Virus record (IMG/VR): IMGVR_UViG_3300010412_000013
Coordinates: 1-60,506 of that record
Direction: 5' to 3' (one strand)
Length of the DNA: 60,506 nt
Origin: a virus
Shown here: piece after piece, positions 16,434-23,909 of the stretch
How the letters are laid out: every line of letters starts with the position of its first letter
Position numbering within the stretch: the stretch's first letter is position 1
The notes under the pieces: model-generated
What the model was told of the DNA's origin: nothing
The model's database searches: none
What the model saw: the letters and a program-made list of their open reading frames with translations, nothing else
Position numbers and translations under genes: made by a program

Positions 16434-18362
16434 ATGTCCAATTATTTTGCAAAAACCAGTAATCCGCAGTATTCGAATTTTATTGCCCTGAGCCGTTATG
16501 CACGATGGCTTGAAGACAAGGGGAGACGTGAGACATGGGAAGAAACGGTAGACAGGTATATCAGTTTCTTCAAGAACAAGTATAAAGATAAGTCGATTAA
16601 CGAAAGTGTTTGGAATGAATTGCGTGATGGCATCCTGAATCTGGATGTGATGCCAAGTATGCGATGCCTGATGACAGCCGGTCAAGCATTGGAACGTGAT
16701 AATGTAGCCGGTTTCAATTGCAGTTATATTGTGGTTGACCATCCAAGGGCTTTTGATGAAGCCATGTATATCCTGATGTGTGGCACTGGTTTGGGCTTCT
16801 CTGTTGAACGCCAATACATTTCCAAGCTGCCAGAAGTATCAGAAGAACTCACACCCAGCAATACCGTTATAGAAGTGCCCGATTCCAAGAAGGGATGGGC
16901 AAAGGGTTTTCGTGAACTCATTTCGTTATTATATGCAGGTCACATTCCCAAATGGGATTTATCAAAAATTCGACCAGCCGGTGCCAGACTGAAGACATTT
17001 GGTGGCAGGGCATCCGGACCAGAACCATTGAATGAACTTTTCAATTTCACTGTCAACATGTTCAGGAAAGCCAAGGGCAGAAAACTGAACTCTCTTGAAT
17101 GCCATGACCTGATGTGTAAGGTTGCCGACATCGTGGTGGTTGGTGGTGTGCGCCGTAGTGCCCTGATTAGCCTGTCGAACCTGTCTGATGACCGTATGCG
17201 TACCTGCAAGAATGGTCAGTTCTGGCTGGATGAACCCCAGCGCAGTCTTGCCAACAACTCTGCCAGCTACACCGAGAGACCAGAATTCCAGACATTCATG
17301 AAAGAGTGGGTGTCTCTGTACGAATCCAAATCAGGTGAACGAGGCATATTCAACCGCGAGGCTTCCATCAAGCAAGCCATGAAGTATGGCAGAAGGGAAC
17401 CAGCAGACTTCGGAACAAACCCATGTTCAGAAATCATCCTGAGACCAAACCAGTTTTGTAACCTGAGTGAAATTGTTGTAAGGGCAGAAGATGACCTTGA
17501 ATCATTGAAGCGCAAGGCAAGGCTGGCATCCATTCTTGGAACACTGCAATCCGGCTTGACCGACTTCTCTTACCTGCGCTCACTCTGGAAGAAGAACACC
17601 GAAGAAGAAGCATTGCTTGGTGTATCCCTGACAGGTATCATGGATAATGAAATGCTGGCTGGCAAGAAAGATACTGAACAACTGAAGGCATGGCTTGAAG
17701 AACTCAGGGCGCATGTGGTTCAGGTCAACAAGGAGTTTGCAGAAATCATTGGTGTGAACCAGTCTGTAGCAACGACCTGTGTCAAGCCAAGCGGAACTGT
17801 TAGCCAGTTGGTGGATTCCGCATCTGGTATCCATGACAGGTTTGCTGAATTCTATATCAGGCGCGTTCGTGCCGATGGCAAAGACCCATTGGCTCAAATG
17901 ATGCGTGATGCCGGATTCCCCTGTGAGCCTGACCTGATGAAGCCAAGCAACTATGTCTTCTCATTCCCGATTCGTGCGCCGAAGGGTTGCAACATTGCGG
18001 ATTCGAGAACTGCCATAGAGCAACTGGAACACTGGAAGATATATCAGGAACACTGGTGCGAACATAAACCATCGGTCACTGTCTATTACAATGACAATGA
18101 GTTTTTCGGTATCGGTCAGTGGGTCATTGATAATTGGGATGTCATATCAGGAATTTCGTTCCTGCCAAGAACAGACCATGTGTATCAACAGGCACCCTAT
18201 GAGAAAATTACCGAAGAACAATTCTTGGCACTGGAAGCATCAATGCCAACAGATGTTGACTGGTCTAAGCTGGTCGATTATGAGAAAGAAGACACTACTA
18301 CCGGAACCCAGACACTCAGTTGCAGTTCTGGAGTATGTGAAATTGTTGATTTGGCAAAATAA
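16434..18362 (+). CDS. nrdJ: Adenosylcobalamin-dependent ribonucleotide reductase (class II, monomeric RTPR type)
   Basis: 642 residues. It reduces ribonucleotides to deoxyribonucleotides with coenzyme B12. C331 in N-P-C-S-E (thiyl-radical cysteine with N329 and E333), C342 eleven residues later, and C96 in F-N-C-S reproduce the Lactobacillus leichmannii C408/C419/C119 triad including the 11-residue spacing. The C-terminal S-C-S-S-G-V-C carries the two cysteines that relay electrons. SD AAGGAATG lies 8 bases upstream. Unlike T4, no separate radical-generating subunit is needed, so the phage depends on host B12. Confidence 0.9.
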   Translation: MSNYFAKTSNPQYSNFIALSRYARWLEDKGRRETWEETVDRYISFFKNKYKDKSINESVWNELRDGILNLDVMPSMRCLMTAGQALERDNVAGFNCSYIVVDHPRAFDEAMYILMCGTGLGFSVERQYISKLPEVSEELTPSNTVIEVPDSKKGWAKGFRELISLLYAGHIPKWDLSKIRPAGARLKTFGGRASGPEPLNELFNFTVNMFRKAKGRKLNSLECHDLMCKVADIVVVGGVRRSALISLSNLSDDRMRTCKNGQFWLDEPQRSLANNSASYTERPEFQTFMKEWVSLYESKSGERGIFNREASIKQAMKYGRREPADFGTNPCSEIILRPNQFCNLSEIVVRAEDDLESLKRKARLASILGTLQSGLTDFSYLRSLWKKNTEEEALLGVSLTGIMDNEMLAGKKDTEQLKAWLEELRAHVVQVNKEFAEIIGVNQSVATTCVKPSGTVSQLVDSASGIHDRFAEFYIRRVRADGKDPLAQMMRDAGFPCEPDLMKPSNYVFSFPIRAPKGCNIADSRTAIEQLEHWKIYQEHWCEHKPSVTVYYNDNEFFGIGQWVIDNWDVISGISFLPRTDHVYQQAPYEKITEEQFLALEASMPTDVDWSKLVDYEKEDTTTGTQTLSCSSGVCEIVDLAK

Positions 18363-18373
18363 GGAAAACTGAC

Positions 18374-18550
18374 ATGACAACCACAATAATAAAAACGAAA
18401 CAGACATGTCGCGAATGTCATGAGACCTATATACTGGCATGGTATGAAGGAGAGACAGAACCATTGTGTTGCCCCTTCTGTGCCGCAGCCATTGTTGATA
18501 TAGGTGATGACACTGATGACCAAGACCAAGAAGGTTATTGCGGGGATTGA
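18374..18550 (+). CDS. Small zinc-ribbon protein
   Basis: 58 residues. C-R-E-C-H and C-C-P-F-C give a four-cysteine zinc ribbon. The acidic tail overlaps the start of the resolvase gene by about 40 bases. Function unknown; might bind nucleic acid. Confidence 0.5.
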   Translation: MTTTIIKTKQTCRECHETYILAWYEGETEPLCCPFCAAAIVDIGDDTDDQDQEGYCGD

Positions 18551-19076
18551 TTATTCAATCACTGGACCAGCCGTAACTGTATGCGATTCGGATGACGAAT
18601 CGTTTCTCTCATGCAAGCACTTCTACCTGACAGACACCCTGAAATACTCTGAACAGTTTTTGGGTTGTGTGTCGGGTAGTTTGTTTCCTGCCTACAAGAC
18701 CGAAGAAGAAAGGTTCGACAGCATTTCTGCATGGGCAATGAAAATCTGTGAAGACCATGGGGTCGAAGAAGTCTGGATAGAAGGCTATTCGATGGGAAGC
18801 AAGGGAAAGGTTTTCAATCTTGCTGAGAACTGCGGATTACTCAAACACAAAATCTGGAAGTCCAGGATACCATTCCATGTAGTTCCACCGACCACCGTCA
18901 AGAAGTTCGCAACTGGCAAGGGCAACTCAGACAAGCAAGCCATGCACGATGCCTTTGTCAAAGAGACTGGTGTCAACCTGCACCAAGAAATAACTCCACT
19001 AAAGAAAGACGTTAGCTCACCTGTTTCGGATGTGGTCGATTCCTATTTCATCATGCGATACGGAAGGTCTAAATGA
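18507..19076 (+). CDS. RuvC-like Holliday-junction resolvase
   Basis: 189 residues from the ATG at 18507 (a GTG at 18504 and an ATG at 18516 are alternatives). RNase H-fold signatures in order: G-I-D-Y-S near residue 13 (first catalytic Asp), E-G-Y-S with its glutamate (second acidic site), P-T-T-V-K-K-F-A-T-G-K-G-N-S-D-K, and S-D-V-V-D-S-Y-F with the final Asp pair. These enzymes cut four-way junctions before packaging. T4 uses the unrelated gp49, so this phage may have substituted a RuvC-type enzyme. Confidence 0.75.
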   Translation: MTLMTKTKKVIAGIDYSITGPAVTVCDSDDESFLSCKHFYLTDTLKYSEQFLGCVSGSLFPAYKTEEERFDSISAWAMKICEDHGVEEVWIEGYSMGSKGKVFNLAENCGLLKHKIWKSRIPFHVVPPTTVKKFATGKGNSDKQAMHDAFVKETGVNLHQEITPLKKDVSSPVSDVVDSYFIMRYGRSK

Positions 19077-19089
19077 GAATGATTCTCAT
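19073..19089 (+). promoter_or_regulatory. Fur-box-like palindrome
   Basis: A perfect 8-1-8 palindrome, ATGAGAAT-G-ATTCTCAT, overlapping the resolvase stop codon. The core TGAGAATGATTCTCA differs from the 7-1-7 Fur consensus only at one symmetrical pair. It lies about 65 bases upstream of the -35 element at 19153. Binding by host Fur is a hypothesis. Confidence 0.35.
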
Positions 19090-19094
19090 ATAAG

Positions 19095-19153
19095 CATATC
19101 AATTTTCCTGATACATCTGAAATTCTATATCAAAAACTTTCATATCAATTTTC
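19095..19153 (+). repeat. 13-bp direct repeat in promoter region
   Basis: CATATCAATTTTC occurs at 19095-19107 and again at 19141-19153, 46 bases apart. The second copy ends on the -35 element of the promoter at 19153-19181, so the repeats may be operators. Confidence 0.5.
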
Positions 19154-19181
19154 TGGCAATATCCCATAGTCCAACTATACT
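19153..19181 (+). promoter_or_regulatory. Phage promoter, CTGGCA-17-TATACT
   Basis: -35 CTGGCA at 19153-19158, 17-base spacer, -10 TATACT at 19176-19181 preceded by AC. Four more sites in the window share this layout (19963, 22250, 34424, 52998), so this is a real promoter class. It drives the gene at 19215. Confidence 0.6.
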
Positions 19182-19214
19182 ATGAGTATAAGAATTTGAT
19201 TTGAGGATTTGATT

Positions 19215-19811
19215 ATGAGCAAGACCCCCCTGAATATGGAACAAGTCGGTATCTACGTTGCCAATATCCAGAAATGGCTGGATGAAGCCATTGAAAGCGA
19301 TTATGAACAAGGCTTGTCGTGGTATGCTGATGCCCGTGCCTTTGCTGCCAAGAAAGCCATCCAGTACGGTATAAAGCCCATTCAGGTGGCTACACTTATT
19401 TCAATTCTGTCGCCCCAAAAGAAATGGGAACAGAACCTTGAAGAAGTGTCGGCATTCCTTGAAGAATTCTACAATGGCGTGAAACCTGCCAAGTCGTATT
19501 TTGCCAGCCAGAAATCACTTGATGAATGTACAGCAGCTTTGCGTGATGGCTGGGTGATTCCTGCCCATAGGTCAAAGACCTTTGCCTTTGCAGACAACAT
19601 TGCCAATGAGAACAGTTCTCATGTGACCGTAGACCGCCATGCAATCAAGGTTGCCAATGACGACCTGACTGCCAAGGAAATATCCATCACTGCCAAGCGG
19701 TATCGCGAAGCCGAAGCCGCCTACAACATCGTGGCGCTGGAAGAAAACCTGAAACCATACCAGATACAGGCAATTACTTGGGTTGCCTATAAACGTGTTG
19801 TGGGGCGTTAA
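19215..19811 (+). CDS. Conserved phage HhH-GPD-like protein (DUF7178-like)
   Basis: 198 residues from the ATG at 19215 (GAGGAT site 9 bases upstream). Blocks G-L-S-W-Y-A-D-A-R-A-F-A, I-S-I-L-S-P-Q-K-K-W-E-Q-N and V-T-V-D-R-H-A-I-K-V recur in a phage family. The layout (helix, S-P-x-x-x-W-x-x-N, then V-D-R-H-A) is like HhH-GPD DNA glycosylases, which remove damaged or modified bases, but the glycosylase lysine is not evident. Function therefore unproven. Confidence 0.55.
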   Translation: MSKTPLNMEQVGIYVANIQKWLDEAIESDYEQGLSWYADARAFAAKKAIQYGIKPIQVATLISILSPQKKWEQNLEEVSAFLEEFYNGVKPAKSYFASQKSLDECTAALRDGWVIPAHRSKTFAFADNIANENSSHVTVDRHAIKVANDDLTAKEISITAKRYREAEAAYNIVALEENLKPYQIQAITWVAYKRVVGR

Positions 19812-19817
19812 GGAGCC

Positions 19818-19913
19818 ATGTCTATGAACCAGTCAAATGCTGTTCCACACAATGTTCCACAGCCAGTTCCGATGGTCAAAAACAAGGGAAGCAAGCTGAA
19901 GGATTTGTTATAA
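19818..19913 (+). CDS. 31-residue peptide
   Basis: Short reading frame with a strong AAGGAG site 5 bases before the ATG. It encodes a Pro/Val-rich peptide with a basic tail (K-N-K-G-S-K-L-K-D). The good ribosome-binding site is the main support; no homologue can be named. Confidence 0.4.
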   Translation: MSMNQSNAVPHNVPQPVPMVKNKGSKLKDLL

Positions 19914-19962
19914 TGAATCCGGTTTTTATGAAAAACCAATCTAAAAAAAGTGTGGTTCCTGA

Positions 19963-19991
19963 CTGGCGAAAGCCTGTATCTGGACTATACT
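19963..19991 (+). promoter_or_regulatory. Phage promoter, CTGGCG-17-TATACT
   Basis: -35 CTGGCG at 19963-19968 and -10 TATACT at 19986-19991, spacer 17, followed after 6 bases by GTGAATGAATGATA (19998-20011), which also follows the promoter at 52998 at the same distance. A GGTTTTT-atg-AAAAACC palindrome lies at 19921-19937. Serves the gene at 20034. Confidence 0.6.
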
Positions 19992-20033
19992 GATATTGTG
20001 AATGAATGATAACCTGTATTGAGGATTTTGATT

Positions 20034-20306
20034 ATGTCGTATAAAAAACTGGTTCTTGATGTTCTTTCCATTGCCAATGATGTAGACTTGGCTAAAAGCT
20101 ATGTTTCCATTATCGAAGATGCACCGGCTATTGATGCCAAGCGTCTGCACGATGCCCTCCTGAATCTTGGCTTCAAGAATGACAAGGCACATAGTACCTG
20201 TTCGGTCGCCCTGTATGAAGCCAATCTGGTCAAGGGCAACAAGCGAGTGAATATCGTTGCTGCCTCGTTTGCTGGTAGCTACATTGATGTGACTGTTACA
20301 ATCTAA
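20034..20306 (+). CDS. Hypothetical protein in accessory operon
   Basis: 90 residues from the ATG at 20034 with a GAGGAT site 8 bases upstream. Small alpha/beta protein: a helical N-terminus, then a basic strand-rich C-terminus (K-G-N-K-R-V-N-I-V-A-A-S). No family recognised. First gene after the promoter at 19963. Confidence 0.55.
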   Translation: MSYKKLVLDVLSIANDVDLAKSYVSIIEDAPAIDAKRLHDALLNLGFKNDKAHSTCSVALYEANLVKGNKRVNIVAASFAGSYIDVTVTI

Positions 20307-20317
20307 GGGGAATCGTT

Positions 20318-20689
20318 ATGAGCCTTTTTAACCAGAAAGATAAATTCATTCTTGAACAGGCGGTCTATCGTGCCGCCGATGTTCATGTGCCCGAATACAA
20401 TGGTGGTCAGTGGCTATGGCATGAAGACTTTGGCTGGTGGGAACCTGTTTTCGATGGCAAGGTCAAGGTCGAAGGTCTGAACAATTACTACTCAGGCGAA
20501 ATGGATGCCAAGACACTTGGTCTGGCATTGTCTACCCTGTTGCAGAACCACCTGTCATGGAAGTATGCCGAAGAAGGTGGCTTTGATGAAAGCCAGCGTT
20601 GGAGCGAACACTTCTATTCATTGCGTAATCACGCGATGGAAGTTCTGAATGATGACCAGTTGTCAGAATACTTTGCGTTTCTTGATTGA
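20318..20689 (+). CDS. Hypothetical protein in accessory operon
   Basis: 123 residues, acidic and rich in Trp (W-L-W-H-E-D-F-G-W-W, about residues 28-37). SD AAGGGGAA 6 bases upstream. Co-transcribed with the previous gene. Function unknown. Confidence 0.55.
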   Translation: MSLFNQKDKFILEQAVYRAADVHVPEYNGGQWLWHEDFGWWEPVFDGKVKVEGLNNYYSGEMDAKTLGLALSTLLQNHLSWKYAEEGGFDESQRWSEHFYSLRNHAMEVLNDDQLSEYFAFLD

Positions 20690-20700
20690 GGATTTTTGTT

Positions 20701-21003
20701 ATGACTATTGCCGTTAATGCCGTTAATGCCGATAAACTTGCCGTTAAGACCAAAGAGCTTGCCGATACTATCGCCGAGTTGAATCGTTTGTCTGCGGCAA
20801 TGGCAAGGAGTGCGCTTCTTTTGAAGATTGTTCCCGATGCATTCTCAAAAGGAAGCTGCAATCTTCGCTGGGTTCGTTTGAGTGGTGGCAATTCCGCTGA
20901 CAGGAAACTGGTCAGGGGATATATTATCTACGGTGACGGAACAGAAAGGCAGCTTGACCAGAAAGAGTTTGACCTTCTTGTTTTGAATGGGTTTTCAGAT
21001 TAA
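20701..21003 (+). CDS. Hypothetical protein in accessory operon
   Basis: 100 residues from the ATG at 20701 (GAGGAT SD). The N-terminus contains a short in-frame repeat (A-V-N-A-V-N-A-D) from a 9-base duplication, then a heptad helix (about 12-45) and a beta-rich end. No known motif. Confidence 0.5.
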   Translation: MTIAVNAVNADKLAVKTKELADTIAELNRLSAAMARSALLLKIVPDAFSKGSCNLRWVRLSGGNSADRKLVRGYIIYGDGTERQLDQKEFDLLVLNGFSD

Positions 21004-21020
21004 TAATAGGTGTTAATATA

Positions 21021-21203
21021 ATGACCAATGAAAAAACATTACCATATGACTTTGATTTGTGGCATGATATCAAGACCGAAGAAAGGCTACATGAAGAAAT
21101 ACATTATGCATGTAATAAGGTTCGAAGCCTTTTTGAGTTGTGTGAATACTATGGCATAAAATTTGATGACCATGGGATAGTCGTCAATCCTGTGGATGAA
21201 TGA
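21021..21203 (+). CDS. Small acidic hypothetical protein
   Basis: 60 residues, acidic, with L-W-H-D-I-K-T-E-E-R near the start. Preceded by a weak site (TAGGTG). It overlaps the next gene by 8 bases. Function unknown. Confidence 0.45.
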   Translation: MTNEKTLPYDFDLWHDIKTEERLHEEIHYACNKVRSLFELCEYYGIKFDDHGIVVNPVDE

Positions 21204-21630
21204 AATGTTGAATATTGTATCATGTAATGCCGATAGCAATTGCCTGAAGATTTATAAAGAGTATTCTATTGTCAGAGCAGTGAATGTGATTAGACTTTTT
21301 GTCACCGATAGAGCCGATGCCCCCGCTGGACATACCCTATTGATTGAACCCGAAGGAGTGAAAAATGTTCTTGGATTTTTGACCGGCGAAGAAAAAGAGC
21401 TTTATATGAATTTCGGCAAAAACCGTCTTGTGTCATTGACAAAAATTCCAAAGACCAAGCTGGTGTTCCGGTTTAACTTTGTGAATGAAGCCTACAGATT
21501 CGAATTGGGCGCTGGTCTGGTGAACAGTTTCTATGACATGTTGAAGTCATACAAGCCGAAAAATGACTTTCTTGAACATAATCCAGAAGATGCATATAAT
21601 GAAATTGAACGTGAGATGTTTAATCAATGA
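21196..21630 (+). CDS. Hypothetical protein
   Basis: 144 residues; an ATG at 21205 is an alternative start. The C-terminal half has F-R-F-N-F-V-N-E-A-Y-R-F-E, a strand-rich segment. It resembles its downstream neighbour in size and layout (hydrophobic strand, aromatic pairs, acidic tail), so the two may be distant paralogues. Confidence 0.45.
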   Translation: MNEMLNIVSCNADSNCLKIYKEYSIVRAVNVIRLFVTDRADAPAGHTLLIEPEGVKNVLGFLTGEEKELYMNFGKNRLVSLTKIPKTKLVFRFNFVNEAYRFELGAGLVNSFYDMLKSYKPKNDFLEHNPEDAYNEIEREMFNQ

Positions 21631-21980
21631 GCCACATCACATTAAAGAGTTGCTTGTTTCCTGAAGACATTGCGCTTGAGGTTAATGAAATTTTTGGTAC
21701 AATGATATTTCGCTGGATGAATTCCGGTAATTATAGCCCAGAATTCCGGATTCATTCTGAGCAGGTAAAAGACATTCGGAAATGGTTTACAAAGAAAGAT
21801 AATACATTCTACAAGATTACAATCGGTGAGAGCTGGATACAATTTAAGAAACAGGCTAACACCACATTGTATGTTTCTTATGGTTCTAATAAAAACCCCA
21901 CCTATGGCGTGACCATGCTAAAACCCCAGACCCAAGAATTCTATGATTTTTTTTGTGTGGTATGTGGGGGCAACCAATGA
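21627..21980 (+). CDS. Hypothetical protein
   Basis: 117 residues, mostly beta-strand with many aromatic residues. It overlaps the upstream gene by 4 bases and the amber-interrupted frame at 21977 by 4 bases, so all three appear to be one translationally coupled string. Confidence 0.45.
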   Translation: MSHITLKSCLFPEDIALEVNEIFGTMIFRWMNSGNYSPEFRIHSEQVKDIRKWFTKKDNTFYKITIGESWIQFKKQANTTLYVSYGSNKNPTYGVTMLKPQTQEFYDFFCVVCGGNQ

Positions 21981-22081
21981 GCATTAGACTACGGAGAGGC
22001 GATGATGCCTAGTGTACAATTACAAAAGATGACACCAACAAGTTGTATCGTCTGCTGAATGAATTTATTGGAAACAACTAA
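21977..22081 (+). pseudogene. 35-codon frame interrupted by an in-frame TAG
   Basis: The ATG at 21977 overlaps the previous stop (ATGA). The frame reads M-S-I-R-L-R-R-G-D-D-A, meets TAG at 22010-22012, then continues in the same frame with C-T-I-T-K-D-D-T-N-K-L-Y-R-L-L-N-E-F-I-G-N-N to TAA at 22081. The downstream part looks protein-like. It may be a nonsense mutation, a readthrough gene, or chance. TAG is a normal stop elsewhere here (for example at 2310 and 11959), so whole-genome recoding is unlikely. Confidence 0.4.
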
Positions 22082-22121
22082 ATATGTTTCCTAAAGTAAC
22101 TCTCTATGGGAGTAATGGAAA

Positions 22122-22241
22122 ATGATTGGGCAAGTTGTGGGGAGCTTCGTGCTTTTCCTGATTTTTGGTGGTCTGGCTACCAGCATCGCATTGCTGGCTG
22201 TTGTAGCGAACCGAGCCATCAAGGAAAAGAAAGACGAATAA
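22122..22241 (+). CDS. 39-residue single-span membrane peptide
   Basis: A hydrophobic segment of about 25 residues (S-F-V-L-F-L-I-F-G-G-L-A and on) followed by a basic-acidic tail N-R-A-I-K-E-K-K-D-E. GGAG lies 11 bases before the ATG. Composition fits a small inner-membrane peptide; role unknown. Confidence 0.45.
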   Translation: MIGQVVGSFVLFLIFGGLATSIALLAVVANRAIKEKKDE

Positions 22242-22247
22242 ACATTG

Positions 22248-22278
22248 GACTGGTAAGTTACCAGTCATTTGCTATAAT
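22248..22278 (+). promoter_or_regulatory. Phage promoter overlapping a perfect palindrome
   Basis: -35 CTGGTA at 22250-22255, 17-base spacer, -10 TATAAT at 22273-22278 with an extended TGC just before it. The -35 lies inside the perfect palindrome GACTGGTAA-G-TTACCAGTC (22248-22266), a likely operator. Drives the gene at 22307. Confidence 0.55.
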
Positions 22279-22306
22279 GTAATCATGTAGAAAAGGTGAA
22301 ATTATT

Positions 22307-22660
22307 ATGAGCATGACTTTCTGTAATGTACACCAGTGGAAGACCAACCTTGCTGCCGTGCTTGAAGCATCCGGCGAGACCGTCAAACTCGAATGCCCAA
22401 GATGTGCCGGTGAGGGTGTTGAAGAATGTTCAGAATGTGAAAATGAACATGATTGCAAAATGTGTGAGGGTTCCGGTGAAATTGAATATGACAGTGATGA
22501 ATTGATGGCAATCACCAATTCCGGCTATATCAATGACCTTTATTGCAAAGCCATGCTGGATGACATCAAGCGTTTCTGTGAATATGTCAATAAGCCAGAA
22601 CTCGAAAAACAACTGGTATCAGACTTCTTTGGACAACTTGGTAGACTGACCGCCAACTGA
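22307..22660 (+). CDS. DnaJ-type zinc-finger protein
   Basis: 117 residues. C-P-R-C-A-G-E-G (about 30-37), C-S-E-C, and C-K-M-C-E-G-S-G (about 50-57) form the C-x-x-C-x-G-x-G pattern of the DnaJ cysteine-rich domain, one pair being C-S-E-C without the glycines. No J-domain is present, so it is not a full chaperone; such fragments probably bind zinc and protein partners. It has its own promoter. Confidence 0.6.
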   Translation: MSMTFCNVHQWKTNLAAVLEASGETVKLECPRCAGEGVEECSECENEHDCKMCEGSGEIEYDSDELMAITNSGYINDLYCKAMLDDIKRFCEYVNKPELEKQLVSDFFGQLGRLTAN

Positions 22661-22667
22661 GTGATAT

Positions 22668-22857
22668 TGTCATGCCTTTGAAAAGCGTGAACCGAACACA
22701 AAGCCTGCAAGCTGAGGTGTGACGGACTCTATAGAAATGTGGTGATTTGGCACCAACCAAAATCGTTGCAGAGTTTTTTGACTGTAGCCAGATAAACCGC
22801 AATTTTCAAAGCACAGGATATACAAATAGACCTGTGGCGCTTTTCAAAGGCATGGCA
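22668..22857 (+). ncRNA. Candidate structured RNA closed by a 17-bp perfect inverted repeat
   Basis: In a 229-base stretch without a credible gene, CATGCCTTTGAAAAGCG (22671-22687) is perfectly complementary to CGCTTTTCAAAGGCATG (22838-22854); with one G-U pair the stem extends to 20 pairs. Inside are smaller hairpins: CACA...CCT/AGG...TGTG near 22697, TGGTG/CACCA around 22741-22756, and CACAGG/CCTGTG near 22812-22836. A multi-branched RNA of about 190 nt is the simplest reading. A small mobile element with terminal inverted repeats is the alternative. I do not match it to a known RNA class. Strand is inferred from the flanking genes. Confidence 0.4.
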
Positions 22858-22889
22858 CGATTGGTAACGCTTTAATATGGGTGATTTTT

Positions 22890-23096
22890 ATGGCACAGCG
22901 AAAAAAATTCTATAGTGTTTCATACGATGGCATGTATATGGGTGGCATAGCCATAGTGGTTGCCACAAGCCCAGACGAAGCCATCGAATTGGTCAGGAAT
23001 CATCCACAAACAGTCAATTTTGATAGCAAACAAGTTCCGCCTTATGTTACAGAAATAAAAGGTCCTGTTCTTTATAACGATACTGGTGATTATTGA
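22890..23096 (+). CDS. Small hypothetical protein
   Basis: 68 residues from the ATG at 22890. Opens with a basic segment, then F-Y-S-V-S-Y-D-G, A-I-V-V-A-T-S-P-D-E-A-I-E-L-V-R: a beta-alpha unit common in short phage proteins (D-E-A-I motif). No function known. First gene after the candidate structured RNA. Confidence 0.5.
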   Translation: MAQRKKFYSVSYDGMYMGGIAIVVATSPDEAIELVRNHPQTVNFDSKQVPPYVTEIKGPVLYNDTGDY

Positions 23097-23098
23097 AA

Positions 23099-23242
23099 AT
23101 GAATACTCTATCCGGCACCTTGTTGATTGTGTTTGGCTGTATATCATACATCATGACACCCGTCATGTTTGCCAATCTTCCAGCCATATTGGGAAGCCTT
23201 TATGTGGTTGGGCTTGGTGTTCATGTGATGGATGGGGTATAA
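23099..23242 (+). CDS. 47-residue membrane peptide
   Basis: Two hydrophobic stretches (about 4-20 and 25-42) cover almost the whole peptide. Start follows the preceding TGA by three bases. Function unknown. Confidence 0.45.
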   Translation: MNTLSGTLLIVFGCISYIMTPVMFANLPAILGSLYVVGLGVHVMDGV

Positions 23243-23246
23243 AAAA

Positions 23247-23909
23247 ATGAACAAACCAATCATCCTTGCTGACATTGACGGTTGTCTTTTGCAGTGGTTG
23301 TCAAAGATGCCGGAATTCCTGATGAAGAAAGGCATCGACCCGACAAAGGCTCGTGAATGTTTTGCCAGTGGCGAATACCTGACAGCCGCACAGATTCTTG
23401 GACTTCCGTCTGACCAAGCCATGGAACTTGTCAGGGAGTATAACTCGTCTGTCTATATGCGACACCTGACACCCTTCAAGGATAGTCTGGCTGTTGTCAA
23501 CCTTCTCAAAGAAGAATTCGACTTTGTGGCAGTCACTGCCATGGGAACCCATCCGCTGGGTGCCGAGTATCGAATGGAAAACCTGCACTTCTGGTATCCC
23601 AATGCATTCAAGGGAATCCATGTGGTTGACCTTGGCGAATCCAAGTACGACATCCTGAAAGAGTACCACAAGACCTTCTTCATTGATGACACGCCGAAGC
23701 ACATCAAGGAAGCCAAGGATGCCGGTCACATTGCTATCAGGATTGTTCGTGACAGCCGACCTGACATAACGAACTCTGTAAGGTTTGATTCCTTCCATGA
23801 GATTGGCTCGTTTATTGAAATGCACAAACACATGTCAAAGCCTCAGCAATTGGTTTTGCCGCCTTATTTGAAAATGTTTGAACCGTTGGGGGAAAGTCAA
23901 CTTGGCTAA
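23247..23909 (+). CDS. HAD-superfamily phosphatase (5'-nucleotidase-like)
   Basis: 220 residues from the ATG at 23247. HAD motifs in order: D-I-D-G near residue 9 (nucleophile aspartates), V-T-A-M-G about residue 97, a lysine in E-S-K-Y-D-I-L, and F-F-I-D-D-T-P-K-H with the acidic pair. These bind Mg and hydrolyse phosphate esters; a deoxyribonucleotidase or polynucleotide phosphatase role is plausible. The long helical cap lies between motifs I and II. The last 8 bases overlap the next gene, which starts at a TTG. Confidence 0.7.
   Translation: MNKPIILADIDGCLLQWLSKMPEFLMKKGIDPTKARECFASGEYLTAAQILGLPSDQAMELVREYNSSVYMRHLTPFKDSLAVVNLLKEEFDFVAVTAMGTHPLGAEYRMENLHFWYPNAFKGIHVVDLGESKYDILKEYHKTFFIDDTPKHIKEAKDAGHIAIRIVRDSRPDITNSVRFDSFHEIGSFIEMHKHMSKPQQLVLPPYLKMFEPLGESQLG

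Noticed and set aside
19921-19937. GGTTTTT-ATG-AAAAACC as a terminator
   Set aside because: Three-base loop and A-rich rather than T-rich tail on the coding strand; may be an operator but not shown.
22587-22802. 71-residue minus-strand frame across the candidate structured RNA
   Set aside because: It would run back into the end of the zinc-finger gene on the other strand, has no clear ribosome-binding site, and the inverted repeat explains the sequence better.
22838-22854. Reading the 22668-22857 element as a factor-independent terminator
   Set aside because: The stem encloses 150 bases and no T-run follows the right arm.
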